Shown here in pieces: positions 53,968 through 63,193 of a DNA stretch of 64,000 bases. Origin of the DNA: Lysobacterales bacterium (GTDB lineage Bacteria > Pseudomonadota > Gammaproteobacteria > Xanthomonadales > Rhodanobacteraceae); contig JADJHN010000002.1 of assembly GCA_016707485.1 (NCBI GenBank), forward strand, positions 1,178,001 through 1,242,000, in the 5' to 3' direction. The notes below the pieces were generated by a model. It had not been told where the DNA came from, made no database searches, and worked only from the letters and a program-made list of their open reading frames with translations. How positions within the stretch are numbered: the stretch's first letter is position 1; each line of letters starts with the position of its first letter. Position numbers and translations under genes: made by a program.

Positions 53968-55491
53968 ATGTCTCTCGATTACCTCAAGCGTATCCTGACC
54001 AGCCGCGTCTACGACGTCGCACGCGAAACCGAGCTGGAGATCGCTCCGGCATTGTCGGCGCGCACGGGTTGCACGGTCCTGCTCAAGCGCGAGGACACTC
54101 AGCCGGTGTTCTCCTTCAAGTTGCGCGGTGCCTACAACAAGATGGCCGGACTCGATGCGCGCGAGCTCAGGCGCGGCGTGATCGCGGCCTCGGCCGGCAA
54201 CCATGCGCAGGGTGTCGCCCTGGCGGCGGCGCGGCTGGACTGCAAGGCGGTCATCGTCATGCCGGTGACGACGCCGCAGGTGAAGATCGATGCGGTGCGC
54301 ACCTTTGGCGGCGATCGCGTGGAGATCATCCTCGGCGGCGAATCCTATTCCGAGGCCAAGGCGCTGGCCGACGTGCTGGCCGCGCAGCGCAAACTGGTCT
54401 TCGTGCATCCCTTCGATGACCCGGATGTGATTGCCGGGCAGGGCACCATCGGCATGGAAATCCTGCGCCAGCACGCCGGGCCGATCGATGCCATCTTTGT
54501 CGCCATTGGCGGCGGCGGCCTGATTTCCGGAATTGCCGCCTATGTGAAGGCAGTGCGCCCGCAGATCCGCATCATCGGCGTGCAGGCCAGCGATTCCGAT
54601 GCCATGGCGCAATCGATCGACGCGGGTCGGCGCGTGGTGCTCAAGGACGTCGGCTTGTTCTGCGACGGCACTGCGGTCAAGCAGGTTGGCAAGGAAACCT
54701 TTCGCCTGTGTCGTGAGCTGGTCGATGAGATCATCCGCGTGGACACCGATGCGGTCTGTGCGGCGATCAAGGATGTGTTCCAGGATTCGCGCAGCATCCT
54801 CGAACCGGCCGGGGCGCTGGCCATTGCCGGCATGAAGGCGTGGGTGGCCAAAAACGCTGCGCGGCAGAAGACCGTCGTCGCGGTGGCTTGCGGCGCCAAC
54901 ATGAATTTCAACCGCCTGCGCTTCGTTGCCGAGCGTGCCGAAGTCGGCGAATCGCGCGAGGCCGTGCTGGCGGTGACCATCCCCGAGCAGCGCGGATCGT
55001 TCCTGCGTTTCTGCGACGCGCTGGCAGGCCACGACATCACCGAGTTCAACTACCGCATTGCCGATATCGAGCAGGCGCACCTGTTCGTCGGCTTGCAGGT
55101 CAAGGACCATGCCGATCGCGCGCGTGTCATGCGCGCACTGCGCAAGGATGGTTTCGCCACGCTTGATCTGAGCAACGACGAACTGGCCAAGCAGCATCTG
55201 CGCCACATGGTTGGCGGTCGATCGGCCAGCGCCGAAAGCGAACTGCTCTACCGTTTCGAGTTTCCCGAGCGTCCCGGGGCCTTGCTGCGCTTTCTCTCGG
55301 CCATGAGCCCCGACTGGAATATCTCGCTGTTCCACTATCGCAACGAAGGCGCCGATTTCGGCCGCATCCTGGTCGGTATCCAGGTGCCTGCCGCGGACAT
55401 GGCCAAGTTCCGGAAATTCCTCGGCGGATTGGGTTATCCACATTGTGACGAAAGTGCGAATCCGGCCTATCGCCTGTTCCTGCGCGGGTAG
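53968..55491 (+). CDS. ilvA: Threonine ammonia-lyase, biosynthetic
   Basis: 507 residues; E. coli IlvA is 514. Deaminates threonine to 2-oxobutanoate, the first step to isoleucine. PLP Lys in PVFSFKLRGAYNKM near residue 56, the glycine-rich phosphate loop GGGGLISG near 182, and a C-terminal ACT-like pair (from about 325: PEQRGSFLRFCDAL and PERPGALLRFLSAM) for isoleucine feedback. Start at MSLDYLKR; six codons longer is possible. Confidence 0.95.
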   Translation: MSLDYLKRILTSRVYDVARETELEIAPALSARTGCTVLLKREDTQPVFSFKLRGAYNKMAGLDARELRRGVIAASAGNHAQGVALAAARLDCKAVIVMPVTTPQVKIDAVRTFGGDRVEIILGGESYSEAKALADVLAAQRKLVFVHPFDDPDVIAGQGTIGMEILRQHAGPIDAIFVAIGGGGLISGIAAYVKAVRPQIRIIGVQASDSDAMAQSIDAGRRVVLKDVGLFCDGTAVKQVGKETFRLCRELVDEIIRVDTDAVCAAIKDVFQDSRSILEPAGALAIAGMKAWVAKNAARQKTVVAVACGANMNFNRLRFVAERAEVGESREAVLAVTIPEQRGSFLRFCDALAGHDITEFNYRIADIEQAHLFVGLQVKDHADRARVMRALRKDGFATLDLSNDELAKQHLRHMVGGRSASAESELLYRFEFPERPGALLRFLSAMSPDWNISLFHYRNEGADFGRILVGIQVPAADMAKFRKFLGGLGYPHCDESANPAYRLFLRG

Positions 55492-55568
55492 ACAGCGTTG
55501 GTACGGGCGCGGGCTCGAGAATTCGCGCTGGCGCATAATCGGTTGATCGCTATCTCGGAGCTCGCCCC

Positions 55569-57983
55569 ATGTGGATTGCATTCACGCTGGCCGTGATCGT
55601 CTTTCTCGTCCTCGCCTTTCGCGGCTTGGGTTTCCTTGGCTGGGTTGGCGCTGCGGCCATGATCCTGATTGGCTGGCGCATCGTGGGTGTGCATTCGCCG
55701 GGTGCATTCATGCTTGTCAGCAGCGCACTCATCGTCATTGCCGCCGTGTTTGGCCTGGCCCCGCTACGGCGCCAGCTGATCTCGCGCTTCGTCATGCCGG
55801 TATTCGCCAAGGTCCTGCCGCGCCTCGGCGATACCGAACGCATCGCCCTCGAAGCCGGAACCGTGTGGTGGGATGGCGATCTTTTTTCGGGCATGCCCGA
55901 GTGGCAGAAGCTGCTCGATTTCAAGGTGCCACCACTGAGCGATGAGGAGCAGGCTTTCCTCGATGGCCCGGTCAACGATTTCTGCCGCACCATCGATGAT
56001 TGGGATGTCTACCAGCGCCGCGATCTGTCACCGGAAACCTGGCAGCAGATCAGGGACTTCCGCCTGTTCGGCATGATCATTCCCAAGGAGTACGGCGGCC
56101 ACGGGTTTTCCGCGCTGGCTCAATCGCGCATCGTCACGCGCATTTCGAGCCGCTCGGTGACTGCCGCCGTCACCGTGATGGTGCCGAACTCGCTGGGGCC
56201 GGGTGAGTTGCTCCTGCACTACGGCAGCGAGGCGCAAAAGCAGCGCTACCTGCGAGCCCTGGCCGAAGGTTCCGAGATTCCCTGTTTCGCCCTGACCGGG
56301 CCGGAGGCTGGATCCGATGCCGCGGCGACGCAATCGGAAGGCATCGTCGAGAAACGCCTGATCGATGGCAAGGAAGTGCTCGGCCTGCGTTGCAACTGGA
56401 TGAAGCGCTATATCACCCTGGCCCCGGTGGCGACCCTGATCGGCCTCGCCTTTCGCCTCAAGGATCCCGACCACCTGATTGGCGACGTCGAGGATCGCGG
56501 CATCACCTGCGCGCTGATCCCGCGCAACACGCCCGGTGTCGAGATCGGTCTGCGCCACGATCCGATGGGCGTGCCGTTCCACAACGGGCCCACGGTCGGG
56601 CGTGATGTCTGGATTCCGTTTGATGCGGTGATCGGCGAAATGGAAGGTGTCGGCAACGGTTGGCGCATGCTCATGGAATCGCTGGCCGCCGGCCGCTCGA
56701 TCTCGCTGCCGGCGCTGAGCATCGGTGCCGCGCAGATGGCGACGCGCATCTGCGGTGCGTATGCCACCGTGCGCGAACAATTCGATACGCCGATCGGTCG
56801 CTTCGAGGGCATCGAGGAGCCACTCGCGCGCATAGCCGGCATGACGTACCTGATGACTGCGACGCGCAACCTGACCTGCGGCGCACTGGATGTCGGCGAA
56901 AAGCCGGCGGTGATCGGCTCCATCGCCAAGGCCTACCTGACCGAGGCGATGCGCCAGGTGGTCAGCGATGCGATGGATATCCGCGCCGGCAGCGCGATCC
57001 AGCGCGGCCCGCGCAATACGCTCTCGCGCGCCTGGAACGCGGTACCGATCGGCATCACGGTCGAAGGTGCCAACATCCTGACCCGATCGATGATCATCTA
57101 CGGCCAGGGCGCCATCCGCTGCCACCCGTTCGTGCACAAGGAGATCGCGGCCATTGCCGAGAAGGACCTCAAGGGTTTCGACCTCGCCATCTTCGGCCAT
57201 GTCAATCTGCTGGTGACGCGTTCGCTGCGCGCCCTGTTGCTGGCCTTGAGCGGATCGCGTTTGGCCGGGGCGCCGCAGACCGAAGACACGGCGCGCTACT
57301 ACCAGCATCTGTCGCGATTCTCCGCGGCATTCACGATTGTTTCCGATACCGCCATGGGCACGCTCGGCGGCTCGCTGAAGCGCCGCGAAAAGATTTCCGG
57401 ACGCCTTGCCGATGCGCTGGCCTATCTGTACCTGGCCTCGGCTTCGCTCAAGCGCTATCACGATGAGGCCAAGACCACGGCCAACTACGCGCTGGTGCGC
57501 TGGTCGGTCGAACTGTGTCTGTATCGTGTGCAGGAAGCCTTGCTTGGCGTGCTTGAAAATCTGCCGAACCGCATCGCCGCCAGCGTGCTTGGTGGGCTGA
57601 TCTTTCCGCTGGGTGCACGCTTCCGGCCGCCGAGTGACCGCATTGGCGGGCGCGTTGCCCGCGACATCCTGGAAGACCGCGAAGCGCGCAAGACGCTGAC
57701 TGCCGACGTCTTCGTGCCACCTCCCGAGCAGCCCGGTCTGGGTGCGCTGGAAGCCGCCCTGGACAAGGCCGTGGCGGCACTGCCGATTGAAACGAGGCTG
57801 CGCGATGCAGTGCGCGCCGGTGCACTGGATCGCGCGCCGGGGCACATGCTCGATGATCTCGGCCTGGCCGCAGGCGTGATCACGCAGGAGGAATACAATC
57901 GACTCAACGATGCCCGCGACACGCGCGACGAAGTGATCCAGGTCGACGCATTCGACCCGGAAATCTACAAGACGCTGCACTGA
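55569..57983 (+). CDS. fadE: Acyl-CoA dehydrogenase, FadE type
   Basis: 804 residues, the long FadE form (E. coli 814). First step of fatty acid beta-oxidation, FAD-dependent. Two N-terminal membrane helices (MWIAFTLAVIVFLVLAF and AFMLVSSALIVIAAVF), then acyl-CoA dehydrogenase domain (from about 110; CFALTGPEAGSDAAAT for substrate/FAD), and a C-terminal DUF1974 helical region typical of FadE. Its stop overlaps the next ATG (TGATG). Confidence 0.94.
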   Translation: MWIAFTLAVIVFLVLAFRGLGFLGWVGAAAMILIGWRIVGVHSPGAFMLVSSALIVIAAVFGLAPLRRQLISRFVMPVFAKVLPRLGDTERIALEAGTVWWDGDLFSGMPEWQKLLDFKVPPLSDEEQAFLDGPVNDFCRTIDDWDVYQRRDLSPETWQQIRDFRLFGMIIPKEYGGHGFSALAQSRIVTRISSRSVTAAVTVMVPNSLGPGELLLHYGSEAQKQRYLRALAEGSEIPCFALTGPEAGSDAAATQSEGIVEKRLIDGKEVLGLRCNWMKRYITLAPVATLIGLAFRLKDPDHLIGDVEDRGITCALIPRNTPGVEIGLRHDPMGVPFHNGPTVGRDVWIPFDAVIGEMEGVGNGWRMLMESLAAGRSISLPALSIGAAQMATRICGAYATVREQFDTPIGRFEGIEEPLARIAGMTYLMTATRNLTCGALDVGEKPAVIGSIAKAYLTEAMRQVVSDAMDIRAGSAIQRGPRNTLSRAWNAVPIGITVEGANILTRSMIIYGQGAIRCHPFVHKEIAAIAEKDLKGFDLAIFGHVNLLVTRSLRALLLALSGSRLAGAPQTEDTARYYQHLSRFSAAFTIVSDTAMGTLGGSLKRREKISGRLADALAYLYLASASLKRYHDEAKTTANYALVRWSVELCLYRVQEALLGVLENLPNRIAASVLGGLIFPLGARFRPPSDRIGGRVARDILEDREARKTLTADVFVPPPEQPGLGALEAALDKAVAALPIETRLRDAVRAGALDRAPGHMLDDLGLAAGVITQEEYNRLNDARDTRDEVIQVDAFDPEIYKTLH

Positions 57984-58618
57984 TGCCCATGAACGCAATC
58001 TGGTATTTCGACTTCATCTCGCCGTTCGCGTACCTGCAATTGCCGCGCATTCGTGAACTCGCGCAACACCACCCCATCACGCCGCGGCCCATCGTTCTCG
58101 CGGCGCTGTTGCGTCATCACGGCCAGCTCGGTCCGGCCGAAATTCCCGGCAAACGCGAATTCACTTATCGCATGGCGCAATGGACGGCCGAAACCAGCGG
58201 CGTCGTCTTGCGTTTCCCGCCGGCGCATCCGTTCAATCCGCTCCCGGCCTTGCGCCTTGCCATCGCCTGCGGTTCGAGCTGGCAGGCGATCACGACGATC
58301 TTCCGGCACATCTGGTTGCGTGGCCTGGCCGGAGACGATGCGCGAAGTCTGGCCGGCGTTGCCGATGATTTCGGTATTGTCGACATCGAGACGGCGATTG
58401 CGGCAGCGGCGGTCAAGGAGGAGTTGCGCGCCAATACCGAGGAAGCAATCGCTGCCGGGGTATTCGGCGTGCCGACCCTGCATTTCGGCAATTGCCTCAT
58501 CTGGGGCAACGATGCCACGCCCATGTTCGAGAAGATGCTGGCTGATCGCGACTACTTTGAACGCGGCGAATATGCGCGAATCGAGGGACTTCCCGCTGCG
58601 ATCGAACGCGTGCGTTGA
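57983..58618 (+). CDS. DsbA-family 2-hydroxychromene-2-carboxylate isomerase-like protein
   Basis: 211 residues, thioredoxin-fold with helical insert like glutathione transferase kappa / HCCA isomerase. Family start MNAIWYFDFISPFAYLQ contains the catalytic-type Ser; GVFGVPTLHFG carries the cis-Pro. No CxxC. In known systems it isomerises naphthalene-derived hydroxychromene carboxylate with glutathione. Here it is translationally coupled to fadE, which suggests an accessory role in fatty acid catabolism instead; inference. The overlap fixes the first ATG, two codons before MNAIW. Confidence 0.85.
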   Translation: MPMNAIWYFDFISPFAYLQLPRIRELAQHHPITPRPIVLAALLRHHGQLGPAEIPGKREFTYRMAQWTAETSGVVLRFPPAHPFNPLPALRLAIACGSSWQAITTIFRHIWLRGLAGDDARSLAGVADDFGIVDIETAIAAAAVKEELRANTEEAIAAGVFGVPTLHFGNCLIWGNDATPMFEKMLADRDYFERGEYARIEGLPAAIERVR

Positions 58619-58771
58619 GCGCCGCGATCGAGGGCTGAACGTGTCTGCCCGCTGAACCGCCTCCGCCCCGCACAGAGTCCGTTCACGATGCCAAAGTTCC
58701 AATACGCCGCGTGGCGTCCGGGTCGTTGTCCATGCCCCGGGCGAGCCGCCAACGAATTGGAGAACAACACG

Positions 58772-59305
58772 ATGAAATCCGTATTGGTCGTTTCCACCCT
58801 TGCTGCAATCCTTGGCCTCAGCGCTTGCAACCAGCAGGATTCCGCAGTCGAGGCACAACGGAAGGTTGACGAGGCGCGCCAGCAGGCCGCCGAGGATCTC
58901 GCCGAGGCGCAGCAGGATGCAGCGAAGCAATCTGCCGAGGCGCAACGGAAGCTCGATGCGGCACGCGAAGCCGCTCGCGCGGATGTCGCTGAAGCCGACG
59001 CCAAGGCCAATGAGAAGATCAACTCCGCCACCGACGAAGCCATGGATGCGGCCAGCGAGGCGCAGGGCGATGTCGCTGAAGTCCGTGCCGATACCATCAA
59101 GTCGCAGGCCGATGCCGACTATGACGTCGCCATCGCCAAGGCCGATGCCGATTTGAAGGTGGCCCTGGAGAAATGCGAGGCGTTGCCTGCGGGCCAGTCC
59201 GGCGCCTGCAAGGATCAGGCGAATGCCAGCCATGAGATTGCCAAGGCCAACGCCCGGCGCGCACTGGATGATGCGCAGGCGGTGGCCAAGGACACCCGGC
59301 GCTGA
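58772..59305 (+). CDS. Alanine-rich coiled-coil lipoprotein
   Basis: 177 residues with lipobox LGLSACNQQ near residue 19, then an almost continuous helix rich in Ala, Glu, Asp, Lys (EAQRKVDEARQQAAEDLAEA, repeated variants) predicted to form a long coiled coil. Two Cys near the end (EKCEALPAGQSGACKDQ) may form a disulfide. Similar to Ala-rich envelope lipoproteins, role unknown. TTGGAG precedes the ATG. Confidence 0.8.
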   Translation: MKSVLVVSTLAAILGLSACNQQDSAVEAQRKVDEARQQAAEDLAEAQQDAAKQSAEAQRKLDAAREAARADVAEADAKANEKINSATDEAMDAASEAQGDVAEVRADTIKSQADADYDVAIAKADADLKVALEKCEALPAGQSGACKDQANASHEIAKANARRALDDAQAVAKDTRR

Positions 59306-59391
59306 GCCCGCTTTCCACTGGCAGATGCCGGCAAGGGCGACTTCGGTCGCCCTTGTTTCGTTCATGCAGGGCAATTGCATATGCTTGCGTC

Positions 59392-60057
59392 ATGCGCAAC
59401 TCGCGTGCCGCCCTGCTTGTCTTGCTGTTCTCCGGGCACCTTGTTGCAGCGGCGGACGCGGCGTCGATCTATCGCTGCGTCGGTGCGGATGGCGTCATCC
59501 GCTTTCAGGATCAGGCCTGCCGCAGCAATGAGAACAGCCGCCGCATCGAATTGCCGGATGCCTCACCAGCCGAGGCGAACGTCGTACCCCGCGTCGAGGC
59601 CAAGGTGCCACCTGCACCGGCAAATGTCGATGTCGCGACCCAACGTGTGCCCGAATCCGAACCCGCCGTGACGGCGACGCTGTGCACGCGCGAGGACGGC
59701 AGCCGCTACCTGGGCGACAGCGGGCATGGCGAACAGCGTGCGGTGCCGTTGGGCGTGCTTGGCATTCCGCGCGATTCGCTGGCGGAAGCCTATGGCGGTC
59801 GCGATGGCATCGGGGTTTCGGCACCAGGCTTGCGCGAAGCGCCCGTGGATCATTCGCGGCATGGCCGGATCGGTGCGCTGCTCGCCTGGGTCGAGGATCC
59901 CTGCGTGCAAATCAACAAATCGCAATTGTGTGAATTCCTCGGTACGCGCATCGACGAGGCCGAGCGCGCCCTGCGCCTGGCGTTCAGCGACAGCCAGGCG
60001 CAGCGCCGCAACGAACTTCAGGCCCTGCGCCAGCGCGCCAGCCAGTGTCCGCGATGA
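59392..60057 (+). CDS. Exported DUF4124 domain protein
   Basis: 221 residues. Signal peptide to about ADA, then a DUF4124 module (SIYRCVGADGVIRFQDQACR), a Pro/Ala linker, and a second cysteine-containing domain with TLCTREDGSRYLGDSGHGEQ and CVQINKSQLCEFLG. DUF4124 is common in exported proteins and has no known activity. Ends 12 bases before the stop of ogt on the other strand. Confidence 0.78.
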   Translation: MRNSRAALLVLLFSGHLVAAADAASIYRCVGADGVIRFQDQACRSNENSRRIELPDASPAEANVVPRVEAKVPPAPANVDVATQRVPESEPAVTATLCTREDGSRYLGDSGHGEQRAVPLGVLGIPRDSLAEAYGGRDGIGVSAPGLREAPVDHSRHGRIGALLAWVEDPCVQINKSQLCEFLGTRIDEAERALRLAFSDSQAQRRNELQALRQRASQCPR

Positions 60058-60069
60058 GCCCGCGCCGAA

Positions 60070-60570
60070 TCACGACAACGTGAAGTGCTCGCGCGGCGCG
60101 TGATGTCGCTCCAGGTCGAGCAGGTGCCGCTTTGCCGCAAGTCCGCCGCCATAGCCAGTCAGTGATCCGTTGGCGCCAATCACCCGATGGCAGGGCACGA
60201 TGATCGACAGCGGATTGGCTCCGTTGGCAAGGCCGACCGCGCGACTCGCCCGCGGATTGCCGACGCGCCGCGCGAGTTCTCCGTAACTGATCGTCGCCGC
60301 GTACGGGATCGTGCGCAGCACCTGCCACACGCGCTGCTGGAATTCGCTTCCGTGCGGCGCCAGCGGCAGGTCGAAATCGGTCAACTCGCCGGCGAAGTAC
60401 GCGTCGAACTGCCGCCTGGCCTCGACGAACAAATCGGGACGGCGTGTCCATGCGGACGTGATGGGGACGGGATGACGGGATTCCGGCAGTCCGACAAGTT
60501 GAAGCGCCTCGCCGTCTCCGGCCAGCACGATCATTCCAATGGGCGATTTGATTGTGTCGTAGATCATCAT
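60070..60570 (-). CDS. ogt: Methylated-DNA--protein-cysteine methyltransferase
   Basis: 166 residues. Removes O6-alkyl groups from guanine onto its own Cys, in IVPCHRVIGANGSLTGYGGG near residue 133. The RVW...TIPYAATISYGELA winged helix is intact. Co-directional with and 48 bases after the Ada-AlkA fusion gene, together an alkylation-repair unit. Confidence 0.95.
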   Translation of the reverse strand: MMIYDTIKSPIGMIVLAGDGEALQLVGLPESRHPVPITSAWTRRPDLFVEARRQFDAYFAGELTDFDLPLAPHGSEFQQRVWQVLRTIPYAATISYGELARRVGNPRASRAVGLANGANPLSIIVPCHRVIGANGSLTGYGGGLAAKRHLLDLERHHAPREHFTLS

Positions 60571-60572
60571 CT

Positions 60573-60620
60573 ATTTCCCGGTTTGCTTGTTTTCCCTGTT
60601 CCCGAGCCCCGATTCCCATC
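60573..60620 (-). repeat. Dispersed GGGAAT-type repeat, copy 3, between alkylation-repair genes
   Basis: Minus strand reads gatgggaatcggggctcggg, then aacagggaaaa and gggaaat. It fills the whole space from the Ada-AlkA stop codon to two bases before the ogt ATG, so it may also supply the ogt ribosome binding region. Confidence 0.6.
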
Positions 60621-62082
60621 AACCGGCACTGCGCCAGAGCAGCATCACCGCATACGCACGCCAGGGATGCCAGGCTTCGGCGATCGCGTGCATGGCGCGT
60701 TCGCTGATTGGCGTGCCTTCACCTGCAATCTTGCGCAGGACCAGGTCGCCGGCCGGGAACGCATCCGGATGCGCATGCGCGCGCATGGCCATGTATTGCG
60801 CCGTCCACATGCCGATACCCGGCAGCGCACACAGTCGCGTCAGCGTCGCATCCAGTGTCTGCACGGCGCGGAAATCCACGCGCCCCTCGACGCAGGCTTG
60901 CGCCAGGCTGCGAATCGTTGCTGCGCGGGCGCGGGTCAGGCCGATGGACTCCAGTGGCGCATCGACAAGATCGGCGGGCTGCGGAAACAATGCGCCGAGT
61001 CCGCCGTCGGCACTGGCAGGATGCGCCGTGCCGTAGCGGTCGACGATGCGCGCGGCGAGCGTGCGCGCCGCAGCCACCGAAATCTGCTGTCCAAGCACGG
61101 CGCGCACGCCCAACTCGAATCCGTCCCAGGTGCCGGGCAAGCGTTGCCCGGGCCAGCGCTTGACCAGCATGCGCAAGCGCGGCTCGCGGCCCAGCGTGCG
61201 CATGATCGCAGCAGGATCGGCGTTGACATCGAACATGCGCCGCACGCGGTTGACCAGGGTGCCGAGATGCAGAGGACGCACCTCGTGCACGCGCAGGCGC
61301 AGGGCGCTGTCGCCCTTGATCGCCGACACTTCGAACCAGCCGGGTTCGCCCTCGATGCTGATGCTGCGCCGATAGCCGTGCGCGTCGATCGACTCGACCC
61401 GCGGAATGCAACGGCGCGCGTAAAACTCCAGCATCCCCTTGAAATCGTAAGGCGGTCGATACGGCAGGCGCAGCTCGATGGCGCGCTCGTCAGACGGGCG
61501 CCCTTGGCCACGGCGGAATTCACGCGGTGGCTTGGCGTAGGCATCGACAAATGCCGCGTTGAAGCGACGCAAGCTCGCGTAGCCGGCAGCCGCGGCAACG
61601 GCAGTGATCGGCAGGCGGGTTTCGCCGAGCAACTGCTTGGCAAACAGCAGTCTACGCGTTGCCGCGACATCCTGCGGACTGGCGCCAAGCTCGCTGTCGA
61701 ACAGGCGGCGCAAATGGCGCTCGCCAACGCCGATGCGCGCAGCGAGTGCGCTCACCGATTGTCCGTCGAGCGCGCCTTGCTCGATCAGCTGCAGCGCCGC
61801 ACCGACGAGCTCGCTGCTGGCATGGTGCAAGGGCGAGCCGGCAGCGGCCTCCGGCCGGCAACGCAGGCACGGGCGGAAGCCCGCAGCGGCAGCGGCGGCA
61901 GCGCTCGGGTAGTAGGTGATGTTGGCCGGTTTTGGAGTCGGCGCGGGACACACCGGGCGGCAATAGATGCCGGTGGTTTTCACGGCCGTGAAGAACAGGC
62001 CGTCAAAGCGCGCATCGCGAGTCAGCCGGGCCTGTTCGCAGGTTGCGGGATCAAGAGTTGTCGGGGTGGTTCCGGTTTGCAT
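60619..62082 (-). CDS. Ada N-terminal / AraC / AlkA fusion (DNA-3-methyladenine glycosylase II)
   Basis: 487 residues. (1) Ada zinc domain, four Cys in GIYCRPVCPAP and GFRPCLRCRPE (about 38-73), which takes methyl groups from phosphotriesters. (2) AraC-type HTH (about 90-190). (3) AlkA glycosylase (about 205-487) with VLGQQISVAAART and helix-hairpin-helix LPGIGMWTAQYMAMRA plus the catalytic Asp in DAFPAGD. The C-terminal Ogt part of E. coli Ada is absent but encoded as the next gene. It should sense methylation and excise alkylated bases. Confidence 0.93.
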   Translation of the reverse strand: MQTGTTPTTLDPATCEQARLTRDARFDGLFFTAVKTTGIYCRPVCPAPTPKPANITYYPSAAAAAAAGFRPCLRCRPEAAAGSPLHHASSELVGAALQLIEQGALDGQSVSALAARIGVGERHLRRLFDSELGASPQDVAATRRLLFAKQLLGETRLPITAVAAAAGYASLRRFNAAFVDAYAKPPREFRRGQGRPSDERAIELRLPYRPPYDFKGMLEFYARRCIPRVESIDAHGYRRSISIEGEPGWFEVSAIKGDSALRLRVHEVRPLHLGTLVNRVRRMFDVNADPAAIMRTLGREPRLRMLVKRWPGQRLPGTWDGFELGVRAVLGQQISVAAARTLAARIVDRYGTAHPASADGGLGALFPQPADLVDAPLESIGLTRARAATIRSLAQACVEGRVDFRAVQTLDATLTRLCALPGIGMWTAQYMAMRAHAHPDAFPAGDLVLRKIAGEGTPISERAMHAIAEAWHPWRAYAVMLLWRSAG

Positions 62083-62179
62083 GGCTGCAATCTAGCAGCG
62101 TTTGATGGCTTGGACTCGCCGTTTTCGGACATCAATCATGGGGTGTGGATTTACGCCCCTTTGCGGCGCGGCATTCTGG

Positions 62180-62271
62180 TTTTTCGATTGCCTCCCGGCG
62201 AACTGGCCGCAGTTCTACGCCGCGAAGCGACGTAAACGGGGCGGCCAATTCGCCTGGAGGCGCCTGAAAAA
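62180..62271. repeat. Long imperfect palindrome, REP-like
   Basis: Arms of about 31 bases: tttttc, four unmatched, then gcctccNggcgaaNtggccgc against its complement, with two mismatches in the last 21 and a 30-base loop. It lies in the 257-base gap between the Ada-AlkA start and the SDR stop. No gene is seen in this gap. Could be a REP-type element or a deleted mobile fragment; no partner copy in the window. Confidence 0.6.
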
Positions 62272-62339
62272 TGACAGGGATGCCGCGCGACCGAGGAGCG
62301 TGCCTCAATGAGAATGAGAATGCCGAATCCCGCACCAAT

Positions 62340-63116
62340 TCAGAAACCGTAACGCAAAAATCCCCCATCCACGGCAATGCACTCGCCGCTGATGTACGCC
62401 GCCGCCGGCAGGCACAGGAAGGCGATCGCGGCGGCGACTTCCTCGGGTTCGCCGATGCGTTTCATCGGTGTGCGTTCAAGCACCTCGTCGAGATAGTCGG
62501 GGTCGGCAAGGGCCGGCTCGGATCGTTGCGTGCGGATGTACCAGGGCGCCACCGCGTTGACGCGGATGCCGTCTTCGGCCCATTCGGTGGCGAGGTTGCG
62601 CGTCAGCTGGTGCAGCGCGGCCTTGCTCATGCCGTACGCCGAGCCTGTGCGCACCGAAGTGAGCCCGGACACCGAGCCGACGTTGACGATGCCGGCATTC
62701 GCATGTTGCACGAGTTGCGGGTGGGCAAGGCGACACATTTCAAATGCCGAGTACACATTCGTCTCGATGATGCGGCGATATTCGCCGACCGTGTAATCGA
62801 GTGTCGGCTTCGGTGTATTCATGCCGACGTTGTTGACCAGCAGGGACAGCTCGAGGCCGAGATCGGCGATGAAATCGAAAACCTGCAGGCGTTGCTCGTG
62901 TTCGCCGACATCGGCGGCAAACACGCGCAGGGTGCTGCGCGGGAACTCCTCGGCAAGTTCGTCGCGCACCTGGTCGAGATGCGCTTCGTCGCGGGCGACA
63001 AGGACAACGTCGGCACCGAGTCCGGCCAGTTCGCGAACCGTCGCCAGGCCGATGCCGCGGCTCGCGCCGGTGACCAGGGCCAGTTGTCCATCGAGTCGCC
63101 AGCGTGATGCGTTCAT
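62340..63116 (-). CDS. SDR family oxidoreductase (tropinone-reductase-like)
   Basis: 258 residues. Rossmann dinucleotide site TGASRGIG near residue 17, NNVG, catalytic Ser-Tyr-Lys as GSVSG and SAYGMSKAAL, and a C-terminal SGECIAVDGGF. The wording resembles tropinone reductase/3-oxoacyl reductases; substrate not defined. Start at MNASRWRLDG, just ahead of the nucleotide-binding strand. Confidence 0.9.
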   Translation of the reverse strand: MNASRWRLDGQLALVTGASRGIGLATVRELAGLGADVVLVARDEAHLDQVRDELAEEFPRSTLRVFAADVGEHEQRLQVFDFIADLGLELSLLVNNVGMNTPKPTLDYTVGEYRRIIETNVYSAFEMCRLAHPQLVQHANAGIVNVGSVSGLTSVRTGSAYGMSKAALHQLTRNLATEWAEDGIRVNAVAPWYIRTQRSEPALADPDYLDEVLERTPMKRIGEPEEVAAAIAFLCLPAAAYISGECIAVDGGFLRYGF

Positions 63117-63193
63117 CGGTTGCGCTTGTCCGTGGCCGGCTCGCACGGCAGACTGGGTGTCCGCGCCAGACCCGGCATTCGATCGAGGTGGAC

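Noticed and set aside
62299..62330. Fourth copy of the GGGAAT repeat
   Set aside because: Contains gaatgagaatgccgaatccc only, too weakly similar to count.
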